Part shown: positions 1 to 8,217 of the stretch, piece after piece
Layout of the letters: the number at the start of each line of letters is the position of its first letter
Numbering within the stretch: position 1 is the stretch's first letter
Program-made: the position numbers and the translations under genes
The notes under the pieces: model-generated
Seen by the model: only the letters and a program-made list of their open reading frames with translations
Told to the model about the DNA's origin: nothing
The model's database searches: none
NCBI RefSeq assembly: GCF_014170305.1
Contig: NZ_LZZT01000044.1
Coordinates: 1 to 64,000, forward strand
Reading direction: 5' to 3'
DNA: 64,000 nucleotides
Origin: Achromobacter sp. UMC71
Lineage (GTDB): Bacteria > Pseudomonadota > Gammaproteobacteria > Burkholderiales > Burkholderiaceae_B

Positions 1-144
1 GCCCCGCGCGGCCCGCCCAGCCAGCCCGAACGCCCATGTCCTCATCCTTTACGACCCGACCAGAAATACGCGGCACCTTCGGCGTCCGCTCCTGCGCGCG
101 GCCTTCGCCGCGCCTTTCGCGAACCGTCAACCGACGAGGTTTTC

Positions 145-765
145 ATGCATTCCGCTCTTGCGCGCCCGCCCGTGGGCGCTTTGTCCGCGCCCGGCCGCCG
201 CCGGCGCCTGCTGCTATCGACCCTGGCCCTGCTGCCGCTGGCCGCCTGCGGTCCCGACACGCCCCCGCTCAACGGCATGGACCTGTCCAGCATGCCCACG
301 GGCGACTTCCAGCTGCAGGACACCGAGGGCCGGCAACGCCAGCTGGCCGACTACCGCGGCCAGACCGTGATGCTGTTCTTCGGCTTCACCCAATGCCCGG
401 ACATCTGCCCGACCGCCTTGACCCGGGCGTTGGAAATCAAAAGTCTCCTGGGCGCCGACGCTGCGGCCAAACTGCGCATCCTGTTCATCACCGTGGACCC
501 GGAACGCGACACGCCGGAGATCCTGCGCGCCTACACCCAGGCCTTCGACCCCGCCTTCGTCGGCCTGCGCGGCGACGCCGAACAGACCCGCGCCGCGGCC
601 CAGTCATTCAAGGTGTTCTACCAGAAGGTCCCCACCGGCTCTTCCTACACCATGGACCACACGGCGCTGACCTACATCATCGACGCCCAGGGCAAGCTGC
701 GATTGGCCCTGCGCCACCAGCAAACCGCCGAACAGTGCGTGCAAGACCTGCGCACCGTGCTCTGA
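145..765 (+). CDS. SCO1/SenC family copper-binding lipoprotein
   Basis: Copper chaperone or thiol reductase that helps assemble the copper centre of haem-copper oxidases at the outer face of the inner membrane. The 206-residue protein starts with an arginine-rich stretch and a hydrophobic segment ending in the lipobox LAAC (C35). The thioredoxin-like domain follows, with the CxxxC copper motif FTQCPDICP (C84, C88) and the third ligand His in TMDHTALTY near residue 172. GAGG five bases before the ATG supports this start. A PCu(A)C chaperone gene follows after 29 bases, a pairing known from copper delivery to oxidases, and a quinol oxidase operon lies 3 kb downstream. That oxidase (CyoA type) has no CuA site, so the pair may serve CuB or another oxidase; this is inference. 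Confidence 0.93.
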   Translation: MHSALARPPVGALSAPGRRRRLLLSTLALLPLAACGPDTPPLNGMDLSSMPTGDFQLQDTEGRQRQLADYRGQTVMLFFGFTQCPDICPTALTRALEIKSLLGADAAAKLRILFITVDPERDTPEILRAYTQAFDPAFVGLRGDAEQTRAAAQSFKVFYQKVPTGSSYTMDHTALTYIIDAQGKLRLALRHQQTAEQCVQDLRTVL

Positions 766-794
766 CCCGCCTCGCCACGAACAAGGAATTTCCA

Positions 795-1289
795 ATGAAA
801 AAGATCACTTTCCCGTCCCTGGCCGCCGCCTTCGCCCTGGGCGCCCTGACGCTGACCGCTGCCCCCGCCCTGGCGCAGGACGCCGCGCTCAAGGTGGAAG
901 ACGCCTGGGTGCGCGCCACGGTGCCCAGTCAGCACGCCACCGGCGTCTTCATGCGGCTGACCTCGGCCGCGCCCGCCCGCCTGGTGGCGGTGGAATCCGA
1001 CGCGGCCAAACACACCGAGGTGCACGAAATGGCGATGCAGAACGACGTCATGAAAATGCGCCAGGTGCCCGCCATCGACCTGCCCGCCGGCCAGCCGGTG
1101 GACCTGAAGCCGGGCGGCTACCACGTCATGCTGATCGACCTGTCCAAGCAGATTTCGGCGGGCGATCCCGTCGCGCTGACGCTGGTGGTGCAGGACGCCG
1201 GCGGCAAGGAACGGCGTATTCCGGTGACCGCCGTGGCGCGCCCGCTGTCGGCAGCCTCGGCGCCGGCCGCCGCCGGGCACGGCCACTGA
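795..1289 (+). CDS. PCu(A)C periplasmic copper chaperone
   Basis: A 164-residue secreted copper(I) chaperone. The signal peptide ends at about AAPALAQ (residue 28). The complete family motif H-x10-M-x21-H-x-M is visible: H77, M88, H110 and M112. The C-terminus ends in GHGH, a possible extra metal site. It lies 29 bases after the SCO1 gene and is probably co-transcribed with it; AAGGAA precedes the ATG. In the family this protein loads Cu(I) onto SCO1 or directly onto the oxidase copper site. Confidence 0.93.
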   Translation: MKKITFPSLAAAFALGALTLTAAPALAQDAALKVEDAWVRATVPSQHATGVFMRLTSAAPARLVAVESDAAKHTEVHEMAMQNDVMKMRQVPAIDLPAGQPVDLKPGGYHVMLIDLSKQISAGDPVALTLVVQDAGGKERRIPVTAVARPLSAASAPAAAGHGH

Positions 1290-1318
1290 AAAACAGGGAC
1301 TTTGCCACTGCAAGCGAA

Positions 1319-1364
1319 TTGACATCTGTATTTCAAGCTTGAAATAGTTGTTTGCACCACAACT
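1319..1364 (+). promoter_or_regulatory. Promoter-like site with 18-bp perfect palindrome and second dyad
   Basis: TTGACA at 1319-1324 is followed by a perfect 18-bp palindrome at 1329-1346 (TATTTCAAG then its reverse complement). Directly after it is a dyad AGTTGT-N7-ACAACT at 1346-1364. The palindrome occupies the space between the -35-like hexamer and a weak -10-like AAATAG, the geometry of a repressor operator. The next gene on this strand starts at 1539. No regulator is identified. Confidence 0.5.
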
Positions 1365-1538
1365 CGCGTTTTCTGCAACGTAACGGCGCGCCTCCGGTCG
1401 AATTTAAAAACCCGGGGGTGCGCCGCCCGCCCCTCCCGGCAGGTATCGCCAGCATCACAGGAAATCGTCCCAAGACCGCACCGGGACGACGGCTCGGCCC
1501 CTTCCAAGGCCGTTTGCTTTGATTGCTAGGAGCGTTTC

Positions 1539-1922
1539 ATGAAGACCCTGACAGCTACTTTGTTGCTTTGCGCCGGCCTGACCGCCTTCGGCGCCGCGCA
1601 AGCCCAGCAAGTCCAGTCCACCGCCCCCACCGGGACCTACAAGCGCGATCTGTACGGCGACTGGCGCGTGAGCTACCCGGCCCCCAAGGCCGAAACCTCG
1701 GCCCAGGTCAGCAGCGAACTGGCCCAGTCCAAGACCAATGGCCAATACACCTTCGGTGAAGAGGACTACCCGCCCGCTATCGCCACCAACGGCGCCACAG
1801 AAAGCCGCGCCCAGGTCGAACAGGAACTGCAGACCGCCGAAATGCAGGGGCAGATGGCCTCCGACCAGGAAAGCTACCCGCCCACCCCGATGGCGCATAG
1901 CGGCACGTCCGCCCTCCAGTAG
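1539..1922 (+). CDS. DUF4148-like small secreted protein
   Basis: A 127-residue protein with a clear signal peptide (MKTLTATLLLCAGLTAFGAAQAQ). The mature part is polar, with two copies of an S(R/A)xQVxxEL(x)xAxxxGQ module near residues 55-70 and 88-105, the pattern of DUF4148 proteins common in Burkholderiales. TAGGAG precedes the ATG at good spacing. Function is unknown; it is periplasmic or secreted. It stands alone, behind a promoter region with an 18-bp palindrome. Two relatives lie at 15014 and 15662. Confidence 0.8.
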   Translation: MKTLTATLLLCAGLTAFGAAQAQQVQSTAPTGTYKRDLYGDWRVSYPAPKAETSAQVSSELAQSKTNGQYTFGEEDYPPAIATNGATESRAQVEQELQTAEMQGQMASDQESYPPTPMAHSGTSALQ

Positions 1923-2191
1923 CCCCCCCGGCGCCAGACCCCGGCACAGCGGCGCGCAGCCTCAAGGCTCGCCTGCCAGCCGCTGGCGGGGTTGATATCA
2001 GGGACACATTACAAGACCCGCCGCCTGCGGTGCGCCCTGATTCCACATACAATGCCAGCACATCCGCCGCCAGCGCCCTCGCGGGGCCTGACGGCAGCCG
2101 GCGCCCCCTGCGCCGCGCGCTGGATGACAGCGTTCCGCGCCGCCGGGCGCCTGTGCCGCCGGCGGTTGTGCCGGCAACCCTGTGTCTGGAT

Positions 2192-3394
2192 ATGCCCGGT
2201 AGTTCCGCCTTTTCATTCCTGCGTACCCTCTGCAGCCTGCGCTGGCTCGCCATCGCGGGCCAAGCCGCCACCATCCTGGTCGCCAGCAGCGTGCTGGGCC
2301 TGGCCCTGCCGCTGGAACCGCTGTGGATCGGCGTGGGCGTGCTGATCGGCTTCAACGTCTACGCCAGCCTGCGCCTGCGGCACAGCCGCGACCTGTCCCA
2401 TGCCACCGCCTTCGCCCACCTGCTGGTGGACATGGCCGCGCTGGCCTGGATGGTGGGCTGGAGCGGCGGCCTGAGCAATCCGTTCGGCATGATGTTCCTG
2501 ATCCTGACCGCCCTGGCGGCGCTGGCCCTGCCGCGCAACTGGGCGCTGGCCGCCGCGCTGGCCGGCATTTCCGGCTATGCCGCCGCCGCCATCTTCGGCC
2601 AGCCGCTGCGCGGCGACGTCAATACCCACACCCTGCTGCTGTGGGGCCTGTCGGCCAACTTCCTGATTTCCGTGGTGGTCGTGCTGGTGTTCTCGACCCG
2701 CCTGGCCGCCGACCTGCGGGCCCGCGAACGCGAACTGGCACGCCTGCGCGAGCGCTTCACCCGCAACGAAGGCATCGTGGCGCTGGCCACCCACGCCGCG
2801 GCGATGGCGCACGAACTGAACACCCCGCTGGCGACCATGACCCTGCTGGCCGACGAGATCTCCGCCGAGGTCAAGGACCCCGACCTGAAGGAAGACGTCG
2901 CCACCCTGGGCCAGCTATTGGCCCTGTGCCGGGAACGCATCCGCAATCTGGCGGTCCCAACCGCGGTGGACCTGGTGCGCGTGGTGGGGCAGTGGCGCCT
3001 GATCCGGCCGACCATCAACCTGCAGCGCTCGGGCGTGCTGCCGGCCAGCCTGCGGGTGGATCCGGCCATCGCCCACCTGTTGCAGGCCTTGCTGAACAAC
3101 GCGGCCGACGCCGGCGAAGCCGCCGACGAACCGCGTGTGGACCTGCATCTGGAATACGGCTACGGCGCCCTGCGCGGCGAAGTGCGCGACTACGGTCGCG
3201 GCTTCGATCCCGACCAGACGCTGCTGCCGGCCACCAGCCTGTTCAACAGCGGCAAGCCGGGAGGGCTGGGCGTGGGCCTGGCCCTGTCGCACGCCACCGT
3301 CGAGCAGCTAGGCGGCGAAATGACCATGACGGCCGCCGATGGCGGCGGCACCCGCATCCGCTTTTATTTACCGCTCGGCAACCCCGGGACCTGA
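2192..3394 (+). CDS. regB: RegB/PrrB/RoxS-type redox sensor histidine kinase
   Basis: Membrane sensor kinase of a global redox two-component system. From M at 2192 it has 400 residues. About six membrane segments (residues 15-170) include the ubiquinone-sensing motif GGLSNPF at 92-98. The H-box AMAHELNTPLATM has phospho-acceptor H207, and C246 (LALCRERIRN) lies 39 residues later, matching the redox cysteine of Rhodobacter RegB (H225/C265). ATP-binding G-boxes GRGFDP and GLGVGLALS follow. The frame is open upstream to a GTG at 2030, but that stretch looks like non-coding translation, so I prefer 2192; the start is uncertain. The partner regA begins one base after the stop. Confidence 0.9.
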   Translation: MPGSSAFSFLRTLCSLRWLAIAGQAATILVASSVLGLALPLEPLWIGVGVLIGFNVYASLRLRHSRDLSHATAFAHLLVDMAALAWMVGWSGGLSNPFGMMFLILTALAALALPRNWALAAALAGISGYAAAAIFGQPLRGDVNTHTLLLWGLSANFLISVVVVLVFSTRLAADLRARERELARLRERFTRNEGIVALATHAAAMAHELNTPLATMTLLADEISAEVKDPDLKEDVATLGQLLALCRERIRNLAVPTAVDLVRVVGQWRLIRPTINLQRSGVLPASLRVDPAIAHLLQALLNNAADAGEAADEPRVDLHLEYGYGALRGEVRDYGRGFDPDQTLLPATSLFNSGKPGGLGVGLALSHATVEQLGGEMTMTAADGGGTRIRFYLPLGNPGT

Positions 3395-3395
3395 A

Positions 3396-3950
3396 ATGTT
3401 GAATCCGACCGATCTTGGCCTCTTGATCGACGACGACGAGCTGTACGTGCGCACCCTGCAGCGCAGCCTGTCGCGCCGCGGCCTGGAAACCCGAACCGCC
3501 ACCGGCATCGCCGAAGCGCTGCGCGTGGCCGAAGAGATCCGCCCCGCCTTCGCGCTGGTGGACCTGCGCCTGGGCGAGGATTCGGGCCTGACCCTGATCC
3601 GTCCCCTTCGGGCTCTGCGCGCCGACATGCGCATCCTGCTGGTCACCGGCTACGCCAGCGTGGCCACCGCGGTCGAGGCCATCAAGCGCGGCGCGGACGA
3701 CTACCTGCCCAAGCCCGCCACGGCGCCGATGATTCTGCGCACCCTGGGTCTGGTGAAGGCAGATACGGTTACGATCGAAAGCACCATGACGCCATTGCAC
3801 CGCCTAGAATGGGAGCACATCCACCAGGCGCTGCACGAAACCGGCGGCAACGTGTCGGCCGCGGCCCGCCTGTTGGGCATGCATCGGCGGTCCCTGCAGC
3901 GCAAGCTGGCCAAAAAACCAGGGCCGGAACGCGAGGTCCTGGTGGACTGA
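3396..3950 (+). CDS. regA: RegA/PrrA/RoxR-type response regulator
   Basis: A 184-residue DNA-binding response regulator, cognate to the kinase immediately upstream (one base between stop and ATG). The receiver domain has acidic D12-D14, phospho-acceptor D56 (ALVDLRLG), T/S switch residues and K in LPKPAT. A proline-poor linker leads to a Fis-like helix-turn-helix, GGNVSAAARLLGMHRRSLQR, which is the highly conserved RegA recognition region. In the family it controls respiration and carbon and nitrogen metabolism according to redox state. Two dyads of the RegA/PrrA type lie just downstream, in front of cyoA. Confidence 0.94.
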   Translation: MLNPTDLGLLIDDDELYVRTLQRSLSRRGLETRTATGIAEALRVAEEIRPAFALVDLRLGEDSGLTLIRPLRALRADMRILLVTGYASVATAVEAIKRGADDYLPKPATAPMILRTLGLVKADTVTIESTMTPLHRLEWEHIHQALHETGGNVSAAARLLGMHRRSLQRKLAKKPGPEREVLVD

Positions 3951-3993
3951 TTGGCGCGGATACGACACATCGCAACAATCTCTCAATGTGCAG

Positions 3994-4012
3994 GTGCGAC
4001 ATATCGTCGCAC
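3994..4012. promoter_or_regulatory. RegA/PrrA-type binding site, distal copy
   Basis: Dyad GTGCGAC-ATATC-GTCGCAC with perfect 7-base arms and a 5-base spacer. The core GCGAC-N5-GTCGC fits the published GCGNC-Nx-GNCGC type motif for RegA/PrrA. It lies 44 bases after regA and about 200 bases before cyoA. A second copy with the same core and spacing is at 4093-4109. Confidence 0.6.
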
Positions 4013-4092
4013 CCCCACCCGCCCCGCAAGCCCTTCTCCCGCCAGGGAAAACCCCTAACCCAGGGTATTGAGGGCAAAAGCTGGCCAGGCAA

Positions 4093-4109
4093 TGCGACCA
4101 TTCGTCGCA
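4093..4109. promoter_or_regulatory. RegA/PrrA-type binding site, proximal copy
   Basis: Dyad TGCGAC-CATTC-GTCGCA with the same arms and 5-base spacer as the distal copy but a different spacer sequence. The centres are 98 bases apart, near nine helical turns. It lies about 100 bases before the cyoA start, where an activator or repressor of cyoABCD could bind. Confidence 0.6.
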
Positions 4110-4143
4110 GCCTTGACCCAGATCAAGCCGATAGGATGGACGT

Positions 4144-4181
4144 TGCTGCCTAGCAGCATTCCAGTCTGCTGCTTCGCAGCA
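4144..4181. repeat. Tandem identical dyads in the cyoA leader
   Basis: Two copies of TGCTGC-N3-GCAGCA, at 4144-4158 (spacer CTA) and 4167-4181 (spacer TTC), 23 bases apart. As DNA they are two operator-like palindromes; as RNA they could form two short hairpins or one alternative pairing ahead of cyoA. The arms are identical while the surrounding bases differ, which suggests selection. Confidence 0.5.
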
Positions 4182-4208
4182 TTTCCCACCCTCCATCCAA
4201 GGCTGTAC

Positions 4209-5117
4209 GTGAAACACCCCCTCCTTGCGACCCTTACGCGCATTTTCGGCGTCGGCGCGGTCATGCTGCTTGGCGGCTGCAACATGGAAATCCTCTCCCC
4301 CAAGGGAGATATCGGCATGCAGGAACGGACCCTGCTGTTCACTGCCACGGGGCTGATGCTCCTGGTCGTGATTCCGGTCCTCTTCATGATCGTGGCTTTC
4401 GCCTGGAAGTACCGCGCCTCCAACACCAAAGCTGACTACCAGCCCAAGTGGGCTCACTCCACGGCGATCGAAGTCGTGGTCTGGACCGTGCCTTGTATCA
4501 TCGTGGCGATTCTTGCCGTGATCACCTGGCGCTCCACGCACGCGCTGGATCCCTACAAGCCGCTCGTGTCCGAACACAAGCCGGTGACCATCGAGGTGGT
4601 TTCGCTGGATTGGAAGTGGCTGTTCATCTACCCCGACTACGACATCGCCACCGTCAACGAGATCGCGTTCCCCGTGGACGTGCCGGTCAATTTCCGGATC
4701 ACCTCGGCGTCGGTCATGAACTCGTTCTTCATTCCCCAGCTCGGCAGCCAGATCTATTCGATGGCGGGCATGGAAACCAAGCTGCACCTGAACGCGCGTG
4801 AACCCGGCACCTATGCGGGCATCTCGGCCAACTACAGCGGCGCCGGTTTCTCCGGCATGCGCTTCAAGGCCATCGCCACGACGCAGGAAGGGTTCGACAA
4901 CTGGGTCAAGGAAGCGAAGGCTTCGCCGACGGCGCTGACCCCCGAGGTCTACCAAGAGCTGACCAAGCGCAGCGAGCGCAACCCGGTCGCCAAGTACGCC
5001 TCGGTGCCGCCGTCCATGTTCGATTTCATCCTGGGCAGCACCATGTCCAAGATGGCCGGCGTGGACTCCGCCACGTGCACCCCCACGTCGAATAATCTGA
5101 TCGCAGGAATCAACTAA
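4209..5117 (+). CDS. cyoA: Cytochrome bo3 ubiquinol oxidase subunit II
   Basis: Subunit II of the cytochrome o quinol oxidase in the inner membrane. From the GTG at 4209 (AAGG six bases before) it has 302 residues. A lipoprotein signal ends MLLGGC (C24). Two membrane helices follow, then a cupredoxin domain with the CyoA hallmarks [21 protein letters not shown] and [21 protein letters not shown]. The CuA cysteine pair of cytochrome c oxidases is absent, as expected for a quinol oxidase. The frame is open upstream to 4068, but that would add residues before the signal peptide. First gene of cyoABCD, two bases before cyoB; likely under RegA control through upstream dyads. Confidence 0.96.
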   Translation: MKHPLLATLTRIFGVGAVMLLGGCNMEILSPKGDIGMQERTLLFTATGLMLLVVIPVLFMIVAFAWKYRASNTKADYQPKWAHSTAIEVVVWTVPCIIVAILAVITWRSTHALDPYKPLVSEHKPVTIEVVSLDWKWLFIYPDYDIATVNEIAFPVDVPVNFRITSASVMNSFFIPQLGSQIYSMAGMETKLHLNAREPGTYAGISANYSGAGFSGMRFKAIATTQEGFDNWVKEAKASPTALTPEVYQELTKRSERNPVAKYASVPPSMFDFILGSTMSKMAGVDSATCTPTSNNLIAGIN

Positions 5118-5119
5118 CA

Positions 5120-7096
5120 ATGCTCGGGAAACTCACCCTCGAGGCCATTCCGTACCATGAACCTATCGTCATGGTTACGCTGGCCGCCGTGTGCCTGGGA
5201 GGCCTAGCGGTCTTCGGCGCCGTCACCTACTTCGGCAAGTGGAAGTACCTCTGGACGGAATGGCTCACCTCCGTCGACCACAAGCGCATCGGCGTGATGT
5301 ACATCATCGTCGCGCTGATCATGCTGCTGCGCGGCTTTGCCGACGCCATCATGATGCGTACCCAGTTGGCCGTCGCCTCGGTCGACTCCGCCGGTTTCCT
5401 GCCGCCGCACCATTACGACCAGATCTTCACCGCCCACGGCGTCATCATGATTTTCTTCATGGCGATGCCCTTCATCACCGGGCTGATGAACATTGTGGTG
5501 CCGCTGCAGATCGGCGCCCGCGACGTGGCCTACCCGTTCCTGAACTCGCTGAGCTTCTGGCTGTTCGGCGCCGGCGTCGCGCTGATGATGATCTCGCTGT
5601 TCGTGGGCGAATTCGCCGCGACCGGCTGGCTCGCCTATCCGCCGCTGTCCGGACTGGACTACAGCCCAAGCGTCGGGGTGGATTACTACATCTGGGCGCT
5701 GCAGATATCAGGGCTGGGTACAACACTTAGCGGCATCAACTTCATCGTGACCATCCTGCGCATGCGCGCGCCGGGCATGAGCCTGATGAAGATGCCGATC
5801 TTCACCTGGACCTCGCTGGTCACCAACGTGCTGATCGTGGCCGCCTTCCCCGTGCTGGCCGCCACCCTGGCGCTGCTGACGGCCGACCGCTACCTGGGTA
5901 CGCACTTCTTCACGAACGACATGGGCGGCAACGTCATGATGTACGTGAACCTGATCTGGATCTGGGGCCACCCCGAGGTCTACATCCTGGTGCTGCCTGC
6001 CTTCGGCGTGTATTCCGAAGTGGTTGCCACGTTCGCCCGCAAGACCCTGTTCGGCTACAAGTCCATGGTCTACGCCACGGCCGCCATCGGCGTGCTGTCG
6101 TTCCTGGTCTGGCTGCACCACTTCTTCACCATGGGCGCGGGGGCCAACGTCAACGCGTTCTTCGGCATCGCCACAATGATCATCTCGATCCCGACCGGGG
6201 CCAAGATCTTCAACTGGCTGTTCACCATCTACCGCGGCCGTCTGCGCATCACCACCCCGGTGCTGTGGACGCTGGGCTTCATGATCGTGTTCGTCATCGG
6301 CGGCATGACCGGCGTGATGCTGGCCATCCCCGGCGTGTCGTTCGTGCTGCACAACAGCCTGTTCCTGATCGCCCACTTCCACAACACCATCATCGGTGGC
6401 GTGGTGTTCGGTTGCATCGCCGGCATGACCTACTGGTTCCCCAAGGCGTTCGGCTTCACGCTGAACGAACGCCTGGGCCGCTACTCGTTCTACTGCTGGT
6501 TCGTCGGTTTCTTCATGGCCTTCATGCCCCTGTACATCCTGGGCTTCAAGGGCATGACGCGTCGCCTGAACCACTACGACAACCCCGAATGGCAGCCCTA
6601 CCTGCTGGTCGCGCTGGCTGGCGCCGCGCTGATCATGCTGGGCATCTGGTTCCTGCTGCAGCAAGTGTTCGTCTCGGTTCGCCAGCGCAAGCAGAACCAG
6701 GACGCCACCGGCGATCCCTGGGATGGCCGCACCCTGGAATGGTCGATTTCCTCGCCTGCTCCTTTCTACAACTTCGCCCACGTTCCTCATGTCGATGAAC
6801 TGGACCAGTTCTGGGAAGACAAGCAGAGCGGCAAGGCCTACAAGCGCCCGGCCAAGTACGAAGACATCCACATGCCCAAGAACACGGGCGCCGGCGTCTA
6901 CATCGGCGCGTTCGGCCTGGTGATGTGCTTTGCCTTGATCTGGCACATCTGGTGGCTCGCCATCGTTGGTTTCGTCGGCATGATCGGTTCGTTCATCGTC
7001 CGCGCCTACGACCGCGACGTCGATTACTGGGTCCCGGCCGCTGAAGTCGAGCGGATCGAGAACGCCCACTTTGAAAAAATGCAGAAGGCCGCCTGA
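5120..7096 (+). CDS. cyoB: Cytochrome bo3 ubiquinol oxidase subunit I
   Basis: Catalytic subunit that oxidises ubiquinol, reduces O2 and pumps protons. It has 658 residues and about 15 helices. Numbering matches E. coli at the N-terminus: quinone-site residues R71, D75, H98 and Q101, and low-spin haem ligand H106. The CuB/haem o3 site is intact: [12 protein letters not shown] (His-Tyr crosslink pair), LHHFF (two His) and IAHFHN (two His). It sits two bases after cyoA and three before cyoC. The long open frame on the opposite strand here is a codon-bias shadow. Confidence 0.98.
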   Translation: MLGKLTLEAIPYHEPIVMVTLAAVCLGGLAVFGAVTYFGKWKYLWTEWLTSVDHKRIGVMYIIVALIMLLRGFADAIMMRTQLAVASVDSAGFLPPHHYDQIFTAHGVIMIFFMAMPFITGLMNIVVPLQIGARDVAYPFLNSLSFWLFGAGVALMMISLFVGEFAATGWLAYPPLSGLDYSPSVGVDYYIWALQISGLGTTLSGINFIVTILRMRAPGMSLMKMPIFTWTSLVTNVLIVAAFPVLAATLALLTADRYLGTHFFTNDMGGNVMMYVNLIWIWGHPEVYILVLPAFGVYSEVVATFARKTLFGYKSMVYATAAIGVLSFLVWLHHFFTMGAGANVNAFFGIATMIISIPTGAKIFNWLFTIYRGRLRITTPVLWTLGFMIVFVIGGMTGVMLAIPGVSFVLHNSLFLIAHFHNTIIGGVVFGCIAGMTYWFPKAFGFTLNERLGRYSFYCWFVGFFMAFMPLYILGFKGMTRRLNHYDNPEWQPYLLVALAGAALIMLGIWFLLQQVFVSVRQRKQNQDATGDPWDGRTLEWSISSPAPFYNFAHVPHVDELDQFWEDKQSGKAYKRPAKYEDIHMPKNTGAGVYIGAFGLVMCFALIWHIWWLAIVGFVGMIGSFIVRAYDRDVDYWVPAAEVERIENAHFEKMQKAA

Positions 7097-7099
7097 GCC

Positions 7100-7714
7100 A
7101 TGATTCAAGCCGTAGCCACTCACCCCCACGCGGGTCACGACGATCACGCGCACCATGACGATGGATCCAAGACCGTTTTCGGTTTCTGGGTCTACCTCAT
7201 GAGCGACTTGCTGATCTTTTCGGTGCTGTTCGCCACGTTCGCGGTGTTGTCCAACGCCACCGCGGGCGGCCCGACGGGCAAGGAACTGTTCGACCTGAAG
7301 TTCGTGCTGGTCGAAACCCTGTTGCTGCTCTTTTCCAGCTTCACCTTCGGCATGGCCAACCTGAACGTGCACGCCAACAACAAGCGCCGCGCAATCGGCT
7401 GGTTGATGGTCACGTTCCTGTTCGGCGCGGGCTTCATCGCGATGGAAGTCTATGAATTCCATCACCTGATCACCGAAGGCGCGGGCCCCGGCCGCAGCGC
7501 CTACCTGTCGGCGTTCTTCACGCTGATCGGCACCCACGGCCTGCACGTCACGTTCGGCCTGATCTGGATCGTCGTCCTGATCGACATGATCCGCCGTCAT
7601 GGCCTGGACTCGATCAACAAGCGTCGCCTGGCGTGCCTGAGCCTGTTCTGGCACTTCCTGGACATCGTCTGGATCTGCGTCTTCACCTTCGTCTATCTTC
7701 TGGGAGCCCTCTGA
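7100..7714 (+). CDS. cyoC: Cytochrome bo3 ubiquinol oxidase subunit III
   Basis: A 204-residue, five-helix accessory subunit of the quinol oxidase. The N-terminus is histidine-rich ([15 protein letters not shown]), then [21 protein letters not shown] as in CyoC, the conserved [13 protein letters not shown] segment, and [18 protein letters not shown] at the end. The stop TGA shares bases with the ATG of cyoD, indicating translational coupling. Confidence 0.97.
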   Translation: MIQAVATHPHAGHDDHAHHDDGSKTVFGFWVYLMSDLLIFSVLFATFAVLSNATAGGPTGKELFDLKFVLVETLLLLFSSFTFGMANLNVHANNKRRAIGWLMVTFLFGAGFIAMEVYEFHHLITEGAGPGRSAYLSAFFTLIGTHGLHVTFGLIWIVVLIDMIRRHGLDSINKRRLACLSLFWHFLDIVWICVFTFVYLLGAL

Positions 7715-8064
7715 TGTCGCACTCCGCTGCGGCCGCACACGGCCATGACGATCACGCCGCCGACCACGGCAGCCTGAAGTCCTACATCATCGGTTTCATC
7801 CTTTCGCTCCTGCTCACCTTCGGCTCGTTTGGCCTGGTGATGAGCGGCGCCCTGTCCCACACCATCACCATCATCGGCGTGGTGGCGCTGTGCGTGCTCC
7901 AGCTGCTGGTGCAGCTGGTGTACTTCCTGCACATGGGCGCGTCGAAATCGGCCCGCGACAACCTGCTCACGTTCGTCTTCACCGTGCTGATCATCGCGAT
8001 CATCGTCGGCGGTTCGGCCTGGGTGCTGTACAACATGAACGTCAACATGGGCCACGCCATGTAA
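7714..8064 (+). CDS. cyoD: Cytochrome bo3 ubiquinol oxidase subunit IV
   Basis: A 116-residue, three-helix assembly subunit. His-rich start (HGHDDHAADHG), then SLKSYIIGFILSLLLTFGSF, LCVLQLLVQLVYFLHM and a third helix ending SAWVLYNMNVNM, all typical of CyoD. Its ATG overlaps the cyoC stop (ATGA). It is the last gene of the operon, followed 21 bases later by a strong terminator. No cyoE (haem o synthase) lies directly downstream, unlike the E. coli operon. Confidence 0.95.
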   Translation: MSHSAAAAHGHDDHAADHGSLKSYIIGFILSLLLTFGSFGLVMSGALSHTITIIGVVALCVLQLLVQLVYFLHMGASKSARDNLLTFVFTVLIIAIIVGGSAWVLYNMNVNMGHAM

Positions 8065-8085
8065 GACCCGTCACTCGCTGACGAC

Positions 8086-8117
8086 AAAACAGGCGCCTTG
8101 CGGCGCCTGTTTTTTTT
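8086..8117 (+). terminator. Intrinsic terminator of cyoABCD
   Basis: Stem ACAGGCGCC / GGCGCCTGT with loop TTGC, flanked by an A run and followed by eight T residues at 8110-8117. Ends the cyo operon. Confidence 0.93.
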
Positions 8118-8217
8118 GGGGCGCCGCGTAGGGCGCCTGCTTTCCTGGCGGATGGTTTTGCGGCCTCGGGGTCATCCTGGAACCGGAGTACCGCCCGCAT
8201 CCCGCATCGGCTTGGCG

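Noticed and set aside
1982-2000. FNR-type box near the regB promoter (TTGATATCAGG)
   Set aside because: Only one half-site fits; the second half is not at the required spacing.
2030-2191. N-terminal extension of RegB from a GTG at 2030
   Set aside because: The 54 extra residues look like random high-GC translation and have no membrane or family features.
4209-5117. Cytochrome c oxidase subunit II (coxB)
   Set aside because: The CuA cysteines and His are missing and sequence segments match CyoA, so it is a quinol oxidase subunit.
5708-7738. 676-codon open frame antisense to cyoB-cyoC
   Set aside because: Composition is His/Asp/Gln/Arg-rich as expected from reading a GC-rich gene backwards; the sense strand encodes a fully conserved CyoB and CyoC.
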